Of a DNA stretch of 64,000 nucleotides, positions 31,409 to 40,725 are shown in pieces. This DNA comes from Debaryomyces hansenii CBS767 (lineage: Eukaryota > Ascomycota > Pichiomycetes > Serinales > Debaryomycetaceae): NCBI RefSeq assembly GCF_000006445.2, contig NC_006048.2, forward strand, positions 992,001 through 1,056,000, read 5' to 3'. The translations under genes were made by a program, and so were the position numbers. Numbering within the stretch: position 1 is the stretch's first letter; every line of letters starts with the position of its first letter. A model generated the notes under the pieces. It had not been told where the DNA came from. It worked only from the letters and a program-made list of their open reading frames with translations, and did not search any database.

Positions 31409-31896
31409 TTACTTAAGTATGATTTTGTTGAAATACTTAGTGGTTAGATATGTGAAGCTGGTTGCAAAATATTTATCCTTATATAAAACAAGGAAAACAA
31501 GCTGTTTTCATTTGGTTAGTAAAGCCGATATCTATAACTAGTTTTCAACGGATGATGAGGTATGTTCTCAGAATGTATTCATGGAATTATAACATTTCTC
31601 GTTGGACCTGGAATAATAACTCGCAATACAAATCGTATTGATTAAATTGACTAAACTAGTTGACTGGTTCACTTATTGAGATAGTAATATGTTGAACGCG
31701 TTTTGAATCTACATAATGATTCTTTTCTAATATAGCAGTTTAAACAATGTATTACTATAACTGAGCAATATTCTATTATTGACCCAAATAAGTGTAGAAG
31801 CTGACAATAATGACGTAAATACTCTAAAAGCTGATTACCGAGTCCGAAGTATGGACTGTAAACAGAAAATTGGGGTTCGATGGAAAAAAAAAAGAA
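31409..31896. other. Spacer between esterase copy A and the MAE1 relic
   Basis: About 490 AT-rich bases. The part nearest the relic (from about 31,800) shares word order with the spacer downstream of copy B, including an A-run followed by an AATATCTAG(G/T) box. The homologous spacer after copy B is only about 200 bases, so roughly 290 bases were gained here or lost there. Confidence 0.45.
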
Positions 31897-32151
31897 CTAA
31901 TATCTAGGTAGATATATTTGAACTTCTGGATCATGCTTGCATTTGAATACCATCCCACATTTGTGATCCACTTCAAGTGAAAATCTTTGGTATTTCAACG
32001 AACTTATGATCTGGTCTTCTTCCGTTTCAGATCTTGCTATACCTCTTTTTAACGATTGTAAAGTTACCAGAATAATGCCATTTTGTTCTGTAAAAATCTC
32101 TTTGAACCAATAGGTATTTGTTCTGCTAAGCTTGCAACAAGCGTGCCTCAC
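31897..32151 (-). pseudogene. Decayed 3' end of malic enzyme (MAE1 relic)
   Basis: The minus-strand frame of 84 codons reads LQSLKRGIARSETEE and ends KCKHDPEVQIYLPRY. Intact Mae1 ends with LQSLKEGTARVESEE and KVKHVPEVHTYQH in the same order and spacing, apart from small gaps. The similarity is also visible in DNA: AACTTCTGGATCATGCTTG at about 31,920 against AACTTCTGGAACATGCTTG at about 33,821. Everything upstream of the last roughly 70 codons is missing. It is therefore a non-functional fossil carried along when the esterase segment was duplicated, not an independent gene. Confidence 0.85.
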
Positions 32152-32348
32152 TTCCTGTGCAGTCTATATCTCCAATTTACATCAATCGAACATATGCATT
32201 TTTCGATATCACGGACATTGAATTCGTCAATGCTCGTTGCGGACATAAATAAGGACATTATCACATGAAATGGCTGCAATCCTTTATAAGACTGCGATCC
32301 CCAGGTAAATACAATTAGCACTTAAAATATCTATTTTATCTAAGTACA

Positions 32349-33602
32349 ATGATTTCGTTATCAGGGTTGCTCACATTACTTGGTATTCCTGTCAGGGCAT
32401 TGATTTTGGCAGTGAAATTTTATACTGTTGGGCTTCCATATCGAAAATATTCTAACAGTTTAAAGCAATGTTTAAGGCTCCTTGTCTTCAGAACTGCAGT
32501 TTCGTTAAGTGTCTTCGATGCTTATTATATCTCATTTATGAGTAATGATTTCGTTATCAACAAGATTGTTCCTCTTTTCCATAAGTCCATTACAAGTAAA
32601 TTACCTGGATATGGTACTAGATACGATAAGAACTCTTTCTGGTTGGTTAAACAACCAAATAGGGAACCAGATGATCCAATTTTGATTTATATTCACGGTG
32701 GTGGTTATTTTTTACAAACACAACCTGACCAAATGGAGTCGGTTTTGTCAATGTATAAGTTGATCAAGCCAGACAAGCAAGCACGCCTATCCATCTTATT
32801 ATTAGATTATAAGTTGGCGTCATACGGTTACCCGTTTCCTACTCAGATGAACCAATTACACGAGACATATCTGAATTTGGTTACAAATGAAGGCAATACT
32901 AATATAATTTTAATGGGAGACTCCGCTGGGGGAAACTTATCACTTGGATACTTACAATTCTTGAAGAAGACACAGTTAGAGAATTTGGTCTACCCATCGA
33001 AATTGGTTTTGATCAGTCCATGGGTAAAATTACAACCGGCACTGGATGTAATGGTTCCTGGTAACTCATATTATGATAACAGTGAACGTGATATGATTGC
33101 TTATTCTCAGTTCGGTGATCCGAAGAAAGTGGTTCACATAACGGGTGAAGGTGATCTTGATAGTTTACAAGTCTGCCCAGGTGCTAGACCTACCCAGGTA
33201 GAAAATTGGAATGATATCCCAACCTTGAAAGATCCTAGATTTGATGTGTTTGTAATTACCGGTGAAGATGAAAGTTTCAGAGATAGCATTTTGGATTGGT
33301 GCCAATATGCTCTTGATGTACCACTCAATACGCAATATAAATATGGTAATTCTAATAACCAGTTTGACAAAGAAGGATATGAATACATTAGAAAGAATGA
33401 CCCGGGACTGTGCCATTTGAGACTTTATATTGAGCCATGGGGTATTCATGATAGCTGTTTATTCTTTGAAAATCATTTGATACTGAAGATCAAGAAACAA
33501 GAAAGTGATCCAAAAAAGTCTTCTCTAGATGTTAACCACATAGATGATAAGGAGTTCTATGGTATTACAAGGATAGTTCAATTCTTAAATGATACATTAT
33601 AA
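32349..33602 (+). CDS. Say1-like steryl acetyl hydrolase/esterase, tandem copy B
   Basis: This 417-residue paralogue of copy A has the same length and no gaps. The oxyanion motif is HGGGYF, closer to the family norm than the HGGAYF of copy A. The nucleophile motif is GDSAGGNL and the C-terminal WGIHDS is kept, so both copies should be catalytically active. The N-terminal membrane anchor is the same. Residues about 230-320 differ at many positions (for example FGDPKKVVHITGEGDLDSLQ against FSEMNKILHITDGNNLNSLQ), while the 233 bases at 33,315-33,547 are identical to 31,121-31,353. The differing segment may adjust substrate choice. The gene is convergent with MAE1, with about 200 bases between stops. 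Confidence 0.85.
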   Translation: MISLSGLLTLLGIPVRALILAVKFYTVGLPYRKYSNSLKQCLRLLVFRTAVSLSVFDAYYISFMSNDFVINKIVPLFHKSITSKLPGYGTRYDKNSFWLVKQPNREPDDPILIYIHGGGYFLQTQPDQMESVLSMYKLIKPDKQARLSILLLDYKLASYGYPFPTQMNQLHETYLNLVTNEGNTNIILMGDSAGGNLSLGYLQFLKKTQLENLVYPSKLVLISPWVKLQPALDVMVPGNSYYDNSERDMIAYSQFGDPKKVVHITGEGDLDSLQVCPGARPTQVENWNDIPTLKDPRFDVFVITGEDESFRDSILDWCQYALDVPLNTQYKYGNSNNQFDKEGYEYIRKNDPGLCHLRLYIEPWGIHDSCLFFENHLILKIKKQESDPKKSSLDVNHIDDKEFYGITRIVQFLNDTL

Positions 33603-33804
33603 TTATATAAACATGGGTTTGAATTTACACAATGATACTTTTCTAATGTAGCAGTTATTTAAATAATGTATTATTATAATTGAATGAATATATTCTATGA
33701 TTGGCCTAAATGAGTAAAAACTTTTAACGACTTCGTAAAGTCTAAAGCAAATGACTGAGTCTAGAGTATAGACTCAGATGTGAATGGTAAAAAAAAATTA
33801 ATAT

Positions 33805-35763
33805 CTAGTGTTGATATGTATGAACTTCTGGAACATGCTTGACTTTAACCAATGGCCTATAAATTGGTTTCCACATTTGCGATTGAACCCACTTTAAGCA
33901 CTTATTAAAGTCTTTTGGTACTTCGACAAACCCACCATCAGGTTTTTCTTCGCTTTCAACTCTTGCCGTACCTTCTTTTAATGATTGTAAAATAACGGCG
34001 GTAGCAACCTTAGCACTCACCTCATCGATTTGTTCCAATCTTGGCAATAAGCCATTCTTAGGGTTTTCCATTTTTGGAGATAACAGGGCTAACTGGTCTA
34101 CTGCTGCTGATACCATAGTATCTGAGATTGTTGTACATCTTGACAATACAGCACCCAATCCAATACCTGGGAAAGTAAAACAGTTATTGTTCTCAGAAAT
34201 AGCAAACCCGTTAACAGGCTCAAATGGCGAACCGGTAGCAATTAATGCCTTGTTATCCGTCCATTTCATAATGTCTATAGGGAAAGCTTCATGCAATCTT
34301 GTTGGATTTGATAATGGGAAAACAATTGGTTGTTTGTTGTGATTATACATTTCCTTAATAACTTGCTCTGTAAATGCCCCAGCCTGAGTTGAACATCCAA
34401 CCAAAACTGTAGGCTTGACATGTCTTATTACTTCTACCAAATTTCTTGTGTCTACTCCTTCCCATTCACTATCTACATCAGCATACTTGGTTTGTGCGTC
34501 TGACATTTCATCGAATGATTTCAAAAGTAAACCACGACGGTCCATGCAATGAATGGATGCTACTGCTTGTTCTTCTGTAGCACCATGACTAACCATATGA
34601 TTTACAATTTGGTCAGCGATACCTAAACCTGCAGAACCCGCACCATAAATTAAAACCTTTGAATCTAATAAATTTCTGTCAGAAAATTGTAAAGCAGCAG
34701 TCATGGAAGCCATAACAACAGCACCAGTACCTTGAATGTCATCGTTAAAAGAAGGTAATGATTCTCTATATTTTTGCAACATTTTTCTACCAGTTGAAAC
34801 ACCAAAGTCTTCATAATGCAAAACAGCATTTGGAAATCTTTGCTTAACAGCATTAATGAATTTATCTATGAAATCCCAGTATTCTTTACCACGAACTCTT
34901 GGAAATTTGTTGCCCATGTATAATTCGTCATGGAGCAATTCTTGGTTATTAGTACCCACATCAAGAACAATTGGTAATACTCTACCTGGATGGACACCAC
35001 CACACAAGGTCATTAATCCCAATTTGGCAATGGCAATTCTAACGCCACCGACTCCTTGATCACCAATACCTAAAATACCCTCACCATCAGAGACAACTAT
35101 ATAATCAATATCTTTGTCTTCCCCAAACGCCGATAATCTTTTATCGATCATATCTGGCTCGGTGATATCCAAAAAGCAACCTTCTGGCTTCCTAAATCTA
35201 TGCGAATAAGCAGCAATGGCATCACCTTCGGTTGGTGTGTAGATAATAGGGATCATTTCCCTAATATGGCGTCTTACCAATTCATAATATAAGACCTTAT
35301 TTTGGATCCTCATAGAGGTACAGAAGTCATTTTTTGCTAACGGAGTCTTCAAGTAAGAGAACTGTCTGTAAGCTCTTTCTACTTGTTCGTCCAACGAGTT
35401 TATTCTTGACGGCAATAACCCTTCCAATCCAAATGCCTGTCTTTCTTCTTTGCTAAACGCCGATCCTTTATTGAACCCAGGAGCATTCAAAAGGGCAAAT
35501 CCCTGCAAATCGCATTCTATTGGACCCTCAATCGATAATCTAGTGGTCTTAGGCTTCAAGGATGCAATCGCTGCCTTGATTCCAACTGGTGTTTTGATAG
35601 TATGTGTGTGGATCGACGAATTCGAATTGTTCACACCATTGCTATTACTTCGAATTTGGATTTTCCCAAGTTTCGTCGTTTTGGCTATTCTAGTATTGAA
35701 ATTATTAGCTTTAAGCATTGTTCTACCGTATTTTTTCGTTTTCAATTTAGTACATAAATACAC
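33805..35763 (-). CDS. MAE1: Mitochondrial NAD-type malic enzyme
   Basis: The gene encodes 652 residues; S. cerevisiae Mae1 has 669. It converts malate to pyruvate and CO2 in the matrix. The N terminus is a basic presequence without acidic residues (ANNFNTRIAKTTKLGKIQIR). The longest frame starts at 35,763, but Met16 (35,718) would also give a typical presequence. Family motifs are GEGILGIGDQGVGGVRIA (malic enzyme signature), HYEDFG, FNDDIQGTGAVVMASM and the nucleotide fold VLIYGAGSAGLGIADQI. The divalent-metal and substrate residues in these motifs look intact. The promoter side contains a CACGTG element at 36,139-36,144. A fossil of its 3' end lies 1.9 kb away in the esterase duplication. 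Confidence 0.95.
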   Translation of the reverse strand: MYLCTKLKTKKYGRTMLKANNFNTRIAKTTKLGKIQIRSNSNGVNNSNSSIHTHTIKTPVGIKAAIASLKPKTTRLSIEGPIECDLQGFALLNAPGFNKGSAFSKEERQAFGLEGLLPSRINSLDEQVERAYRQFSYLKTPLAKNDFCTSMRIQNKVLYYELVRRHIREMIPIIYTPTEGDAIAAYSHRFRKPEGCFLDITEPDMIDKRLSAFGEDKDIDYIVVSDGEGILGIGDQGVGGVRIAIAKLGLMTLCGGVHPGRVLPIVLDVGTNNQELLHDELYMGNKFPRVRGKEYWDFIDKFINAVKQRFPNAVLHYEDFGVSTGRKMLQKYRESLPSFNDDIQGTGAVVMASMTAALQFSDRNLLDSKVLIYGAGSAGLGIADQIVNHMVSHGATEEQAVASIHCMDRRGLLLKSFDEMSDAQTKYADVDSEWEGVDTRNLVEVIRHVKPTVLVGCSTQAGAFTEQVIKEMYNHNKQPIVFPLSNPTRLHEAFPIDIMKWTDNKALIATGSPFEPVNGFAISENNNCFTFPGIGLGAVLSRCTTISDTMVSAAVDQLALLSPKMENPKNGLLPRLEQIDEVSAKVATAVILQSLKEGTARVESEEKPDGGFVEVPKDFNKCLKWVQSQMWKPIYRPLVKVKHVPEVHTYQH

Positions 35764-37067
35764 TATATACGATAATTCCTCGATAATAACTTAACAGTCT
35801 TTTTCGATTATTCTGGATCGTGCTACTTTATATTAATTTTTATGCCATCCCAGGTGGAGCAAAACCGGTTTAGCTCCGTAAATTCTGGTATCACCATTAA
35901 AGAAACGAGAATTTCCGACAACTTTTTTTATCGCACCAGCGGCACCGCATTCCAGCCGCTCAATTGGAACCCATACACATTACTATTACATTCAGCTTGT
36001 TTCCAACCCTTCCATAGACACCAGTAGATGCAATTGCTATCCTTACTACTGTATAGGTTTTCTTTATTAAACATTACATGCAAGAGAACTAACTATAAGT
36101 TGCAATATTAATTTTAAAGTTCTATTTGACTTTATCTGCACGTGACTATATGACCGGATGTCGACATGAGGATTTTTTGCACCCCTCAGTATTCCGAGAT
36201 TTTCCTTAGAAGAACGAGGGGACGGGATTTTTGACAGAAGTTTTCACGCACAAAACAGACAACACGCGCTTAATGAGAGGGAATGAACATTAATGATTAC
36301 AGACGGAGTGAATTGAAAGGTTGTACTTGCCCACTCAAGCTCAAAATCTATATCGGGTAGAGTAATCCACAGTTAATAATTAGAACGTCTTCAAAATGTT
36401 TGTATTGGTGTAGGGATGTTAGGCGCTTAGTTGCAAACGGGTGATGTCGGAATAGTTAGCGGAGATCAGGTTTTTTCCGATTATTGACACGAGCGGATAA
36501 ACTTTTGCAGCATAGGCATCTACTATATGGGGTGATATAACTATGGTTCGATAGAATGAATGGTGTTAATCGTGTGTCCAGAAAGCCACAGTCAATGAAT
36601 GTGAAAGGATGAGGTTTTGATAGTTAAGAATTAGAAAAATTGGTTGGAAAATAACATATATGTTCACGATGCTTCTTCGATCAAATGTGGACACAAAATG
36701 TATATATCAACAAGTGGATAAATGCCGAATTGTCGGAACCATAACTAAGCGATGGGCTATAATTACGATCGGAGTACGTAAGATTTTGAATGAGGCGGTT
36801 TGTTCCTGTAGAATGGAACGTTGGAGCGACAAATTGGCTGAGGCATAAGCGACGCGGCCTACTCTCCTCACGCGCGATGCCAAACCCTACGAACTAGATG
36901 AAATGAGGTGAAGAATCGCGTGGAAGTTCCTAAAGTGCTACGGACATTTGAGACGATAGGGCTAAATACAATTTCAACAAATATCGCACACTTCTCCTCT
37001 CTATCAGTAATAAATCGGTGGAAGGCATTTAAATTCAATTATACAGTACGTATTCTACAACGGAATT
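35764..37067. other. 1.3-kb intergenic region upstream of MAE1
   Basis: Contains CACGTG (36,139-36,144), a possible Cbf1-type site about 380 bases upstream of MAE1. Short frames, such as 36,660-36,848 on the plus strand, show no protein-like pattern. No RNA gene was recognised. Confidence 0.4.
36139..36144. promoter_or_regulatory. CACGTG E-box in the MAE1 upstream region
   Basis: TGCACGTGAC has the same core as the palindrome in the RIP1 promoter. It may bind Cbf1. The evidence is motif only. Confidence 0.35.
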
Positions 37068-38400
37068 CTACACTTTTCTTCTCTTTCTTGGTTTTTCTTC
37101 GGTTTCCAATTCCTTGGTATCCCGAATTTCGGATGCAGCCAGTTTGCGTATCATCTTTTGTAATTTTGGGACAAAACAACTTGTTCTTCCGCCAACTGTG
37201 ACATGATCAACCTCATACCCTTCATCAGTCTTCGGTTTGGGACTATTTTTCCGTCTCTTACCCCATCTATAAATCATGAGCCAATTTGAAGGAAACTGAG
37301 AAACATCTCCTTCTACGCGGACACTCAACTCACATACATATAATAATGAGTTGTATAGTCTTTCGATTATACTATCCACTGAATCCCCTTTTGGTATTTT
37401 ACTGCTCAACACTTCATTGGGATGAATCCTGGCGTGGTAGATAATCTCGTCACCTACCCAATTTCCCACACCAGCAAAAAACTCCTGCTCAAGTAATAAG
37501 CTTTTAATAGGCTTTTTCTTGGACAATATTAATTTGTTAAATTCCTCAAGAGATAATCTACATTTTCCATGGTTGTCAGGATCGGGATCTCCGGTGGTAA
37601 ATTCTGTCCTGGATATTTCAAGTGGTTTTGAATAATCGGGCCCCAACGCTGACAATGGATCTTGTTTCATTAAATCATTATCTGATTGAACCAATGGACC
37701 AGATAGAAACCTCACTTTACCTAACCTTCGTGGATCAACAAAAGCAAGATCGAATCTCTCGTTTTCTGTTTGCAATTCCATTTCGAATTTAACAAACCTG
37801 GGTGGCCATTCTTCCTCATCGGGTTCATTCATTCCCTCGATTTCTTTGGTGTCCTCCAGTTTTATATCTGTATTATTTTTCAGAGGCTCTAATAATGAGC
37901 TGTCTCCATCCGACGATTTGGCCTCGTCATTCTCCTCTTTCTTGAAATACTTCGATTGAGCCCCAGTTGACTTTTTCTCCTCTTCCAACCTCTTCAACAC
38001 TTTCTTGTCACCTCCATTTTCCATAAATATTAAGTGGGATTTGACGTTCCTAATTTTAATCATGCCTGTCATTCCAAAATGCATCAATAAAACACCAGTT
38101 TCATCCTTTGATTCTTTGTTAAGGCTCAACCGTAACCAAAAGTATTTTCCATGTCGCCCAACAGACTTAACAGTGGAACCTGTTAATTTCGACTGTAAAT
38201 CAGCCAATTCTTGCTCTGCATTGGGATTGTTTTTCAAAAAAGGAAATAGGAGTGGATCATTATTCATCTTAACTTTCGAAATTCTGAATCCAAGTAGATT
38301 TCTCCTCATCAACGCACACACATGGGCAACCTGATGTAAGTATTAGTACTTTCATATTATGTTCTAAACAAATTATACATACTTCTGCTACTTCGGGCAT
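37068..38400 (-). CDS. FPG1: Formamidopyrimidine/8-oxoguanine DNA glycosylase of the Fpg/Nei type (spliced)
   Basis: The gene is complement(join(37068..38330, 38383..38400)) and gives 426 residues. The 18-nt first exon encodes MPEVAE and supplies the N-terminal Pro2-Glu3 that are catalytic in all Fpg enzymes. The donor GTATGT is at 38,382-38,377, TACTAAT is at 38,348-38,342 and the acceptor CAG ends at 38,331. The joined start is MPEVAEVAHVCALMRR. The helix-two-turn-helix segment is FFAGVGNWVGDEIIYHARIH. The usual bacterial zinc finger is replaced by RKNSPKPKTDEGYEVDHVTV, as in plant and fungal Fpg. An acidic/basic insertion (residues about 105-165) separates the N-terminal strands. The tail is basic (KPRKRRKV) and may be a nuclear signal. 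The enzyme excises oxidised purines. S. cerevisiae lacks this family and uses Ogg1. Confidence 0.9.
38331..38382 (-). other. FPG1 intron
   Basis: This 52-nt intron has donor GTATGT, branch TACTAAT and acceptor CAG, in phase 0. It follows an 18-nt first exon that carries the catalytic N terminus. Confidence 0.9.
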
Positions 38401-38495
38401 TGTAAATGGTACTAGCTTGAATTAATATAGTAGAAAGGGTATTAGTTAGCTTAAGTGGAGTACCAGGATTTGACGAGGATTACAAAAAAAACAAA

Positions 38496-38584
38496 TGCTC
38501 CACGGCAGGTTCGAACTGTCGACCTTCAGATGACACAATTAGATAATTATGAGACTGACGCTCTGCCAACTGAGCTAGTGAAGC
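38496..38584 (-). tRNA. tRNA-Met(CAU), elongator type, with 16-nt intron
   Basis: Read on the minus strand, the gene begins GCTTCACTAGCTCAG and ends with the T-arm GGTTCGAAC-type loop and GTGGAGCA. The acceptor stem pairs GCTTCAC with GTGGAGC. The anticodon loop is CTCATA followed by a 16-nt insertion (ATTATCTAATTGTGTC) and then ATCTGA; removing it restores the standard CTCATAA loop. The 73-nt mature RNA closely resembles the S. cerevisiae elongator tRNA-Met. A T-run for Pol III termination follows immediately (bases 38,486-38,495 as A's on the plus strand). Confidence 0.93.
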
Positions 38585-38886
38585 ACTTATCCAAGTGAAA
38601 AGATATATTGAGAGTGTTACATGCTCATGGGTTTAGTATTCATACACTGCTATTTAATATTCCATACGTTGTCCTACATTTACTTTCTAAGGCTACTGAA
38701 ATCAATGCAAAGCTTCAAAACGCTGTTTGCGTTTATATCACCTTACAGGTTCTGTGAAGATATTGTGGTTGGTGTAGTTAAAGCCTTAATGGTTTTCGCA
38801 CGACTGATCATTCTTAGATAGGGAAGTACATATTACACTACATCTATAAGATATTCAAGGAATTCAAAAAGTAGAAGGGATTAACT
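38585..38886. other. Intergenic region tRNA-Met/VPS60
   Basis: About 300 bases. A 66-codon frame (38,621-38,821, plus) has no recognisable features and no support, so no gene is called. Confidence 0.35.
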
Positions 38887-39546
38887 ATGAATAGACTTTT
38901 TGGGTCTAAAAGCACTGCGCCGAAACCATCGTTGAACGATGCTGTAAAAAATATAGATGACAGAGTTGGGAGTTTCGATGTAAAATTATCCAAGATAAAC
39001 GCAGAATTGTCTACTTATCAACAAAAGATAGCCAGGATGAGAGATGGGCCAGGTAAATCTGCATTGAAACAAAAAGCACTTAAATTATTGAGACAAAGAA
39101 AACAGGTGGAGGCTCAAAAAGATCAATTAGAAAACCAATCGTGGAATATGACTCAAGCAGCAATGACTACAGACAACTTGCAGAATACAATGATAACAGT
39201 TGATGCCATGAAGGCGGCTAATAAACAACTCAAGAAAACATATGGCAAAATAGATGTTGATAAGATTGAAGCATTGCAGGATGAAATGCTTGACTTGATT
39301 GACAAATCAAACGAATTACAAGAATCATTACTGACAAGCTATGACGTTCCGGATGAAATAAGTGAATCTGAATTAGACGCTGAATTAGATGCGTTGGGCG
39401 AGGAAATGGACTTTGAAAATGAAATGGCTGAAAGCGGCGTTGGCGTACCTAGTTATTTGAACGACGGTGAACAAACAGGTAGTGAAAGCTTACCGACATT
39501 TATTGATGAACCTACTGACGAAAACCCTACAAAAGTTGCCATCTAG
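38887..39546 (+). CDS. VPS60: ESCRT-III-related protein Vps60
   Basis: This 219-residue Snf7-family protein is related to S. cerevisiae Vps60/Mos10 and human CHMP5. The N terminus is MNRLFGSK, followed by a long basic coiled coil (LRQRKQVEAQKDQLENQSWN) and an acidic C-terminal half (ESELDAELDALGEEMDFENE), the usual two-part ESCRT-III layout. It acts at endosomes with Vta1 and Vps4 in late steps of multivesicular-body sorting. Codon 149 is CTG (39,331-39,333), at a position where CHMP5-type proteins have Ser (the QEALSRSYG motif), which supports CUG-Ser decoding. Start and stop are clear and the gene stands alone between tRNA-Met and COQ3. Confidence 0.9.
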   Translation: MNRLFGSKSTAPKPSLNDAVKNIDDRVGSFDVKLSKINAELSTYQQKIARMRDGPGKSALKQKALKLLRQRKQVEAQKDQLENQSWNMTQAAMTTDNLQNTMITVDAMKAANKQLKKTYGKIDVDKIEALQDEMLDLIDKSNELQESLLTSYDVPDEISESELDAELDALGEEMDFENEMAESGVGVPSYLNDGEQTGSESLPTFIDEPTDENPTKVAI

Positions 39547-39617
39547 GTTCAATTTCTTATGCTTTAAATCTTCCTTGTATTGTAGTAAGTCTATTTACAT
39601 ATCTAAACAATAATAAA

Positions 39618-40667
39618 TTAATTTTTTCTTTGGATTGCCATAAAGTAATTTCCTACGTTAGGACTGCTTGTGAACTTCCATCCGTACGCAGGCAAATAAA
39701 CACAACCCTTAGCATCGACAACATCAAAACATTCCTTTCTTTCTGGATCCTCTTCCATCCATTTCTTTATTTCCTCTTGATTTATATATTTGTCTAACGA
39801 ATGCGTTCCCACAGGAACAATTCTTAATACATGTTCTCCCATGCAAATAGTAGTAAACCAACTAACAAAATCTCTATTTATTGTTGATAAGAATACCCAT
39901 CCGCCAACCTTGACCCTCAACAAAGCCTCTATTAAGACTCTAGACGGATAAGTAACATGCTCCAACATTTCAAACATCGTAATTATATCATATTCCGCAT
40001 CAAGTGGTAAATCCTCAATAGCTTTCAATTCATAGTTCAACTTTTTAGATTCCGTAAGAAGTGGGTCTTTTGTTTTATGCAACTTGGCAGCTTCCAAAAC
40101 TTCGGTGGATAAATCAATGCCTTGGACACTTTCGATAAAACTCAACCTAGCTAAGGATTCAGATAAGATTCCTCCTCCACAACCTACGTCCAACACCTTC
40201 AACCTTGAGTTGTTTAAAATTTCATCTCTCTTTAATTCTTGTTCCACCAATATTCTATTTTTTATGGGTTTCGGTAACAAATCAACATTGTAAGGAGGAA
40301 TATAAATTTCTTCATCTTGTGGAGTTCCTGGTTTGTTTAACCTTAAATGTGATCTTATATTATCGTGGATGAAATCCATTCTCAATAAGTTCATCTTGTG
40401 TAATATTCTTTGGGGACCATTAACATCCCACCATGTTGAAGCCAAAGCATTGAAGTGTGACATTTCATCTTCTGATGCAGCTGTAAACTTCGTATTATTA
40501 TGCAATAAAGGTGTCGACATTGACAATTGCCTACTTAAAGACACCTTTCCTAAAGTATATCTAACATTCATCAGTCTCATAATTGTGGATGCTTTCAAAT
40601 GAAATGTCTTAACAAGAGGTGTTTTTTCTATGATCCTTCGAAAATCATATTTTAATCTCAATCTCAA
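39618..40667 (-). CDS. COQ3: Ubiquinone biosynthesis O-methyltransferase Coq3
   Basis: The frame gives 349 residues; S. cerevisiae Coq3 has 312. Met30 (40,580) would give 320 residues and a conventional presequence (MRLMNVRYTLGKVSLSRQLS), so the true start may be there. The SAM-binding motif I is VLDVGCGGGILSESLARL. The region FNALASTWWDVNGPQRILHK is characteristic of UbiG/Coq3, as is ITMFEMLEHVTYPSRVLIEA. The enzyme carries out both O-methylation steps of coenzyme Q synthesis on the matrix face of the inner membrane, within the CoQ synthome. It is divergent from SWC2, with under 60 bases between the frames, so their promoters overlap. Confidence 0.92.
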   Translation of the reverse strand: MRLRLKYDFRRIIEKTPLVKTFHLKASTIMRLMNVRYTLGKVSLSRQLSMSTPLLHNNTKFTAASEDEMSHFNALASTWWDVNGPQRILHKMNLLRMDFIHDNIRSHLRLNKPGTPQDEEIYIPPYNVDLLPKPIKNRILVEQELKRDEILNNSRLKVLDVGCGGGILSESLARLSFIESVQGIDLSTEVLEAAKLHKTKDPLLTESKKLNYELKAIEDLPLDAEYDIITMFEMLEHVTYPSRVLIEALLRVKVGGWVFLSTINRDFVSWFTTICMGEHVLRIVPVGTHSLDKYINQEEIKKWMEEDPERKECFDVVDAKGCVYLPAYGWKFTSSPNVGNYFMAIQRKN

Positions 40668-40725
40668 AATTTATTTATCCAAAGAAACAGAATAACTCGC
40701 TTTTTTAATTTTACGTAATAGAATA

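Larger units (their letters stand above)
30008..33990. repeat. Tandem segmental duplication (esterase gene plus MAE1 3' end)
   Basis: Two units can be lined up with an offset of about 2194 bases within the genes: promoter, esterase and MAE1 3' end in unit 1 (about 30,008-32,150), then the same order in unit 2 (about 32,200-33,990, running into intact MAE1). The outer limits are approximate because the non-coding parts have diverged. Confidence 0.8.

Noticed and set aside
36660..36848. 62-codon frame in the region upstream of MAE1
   Set aside because: No similarity, no neighbouring signal and a length within chance expectation.
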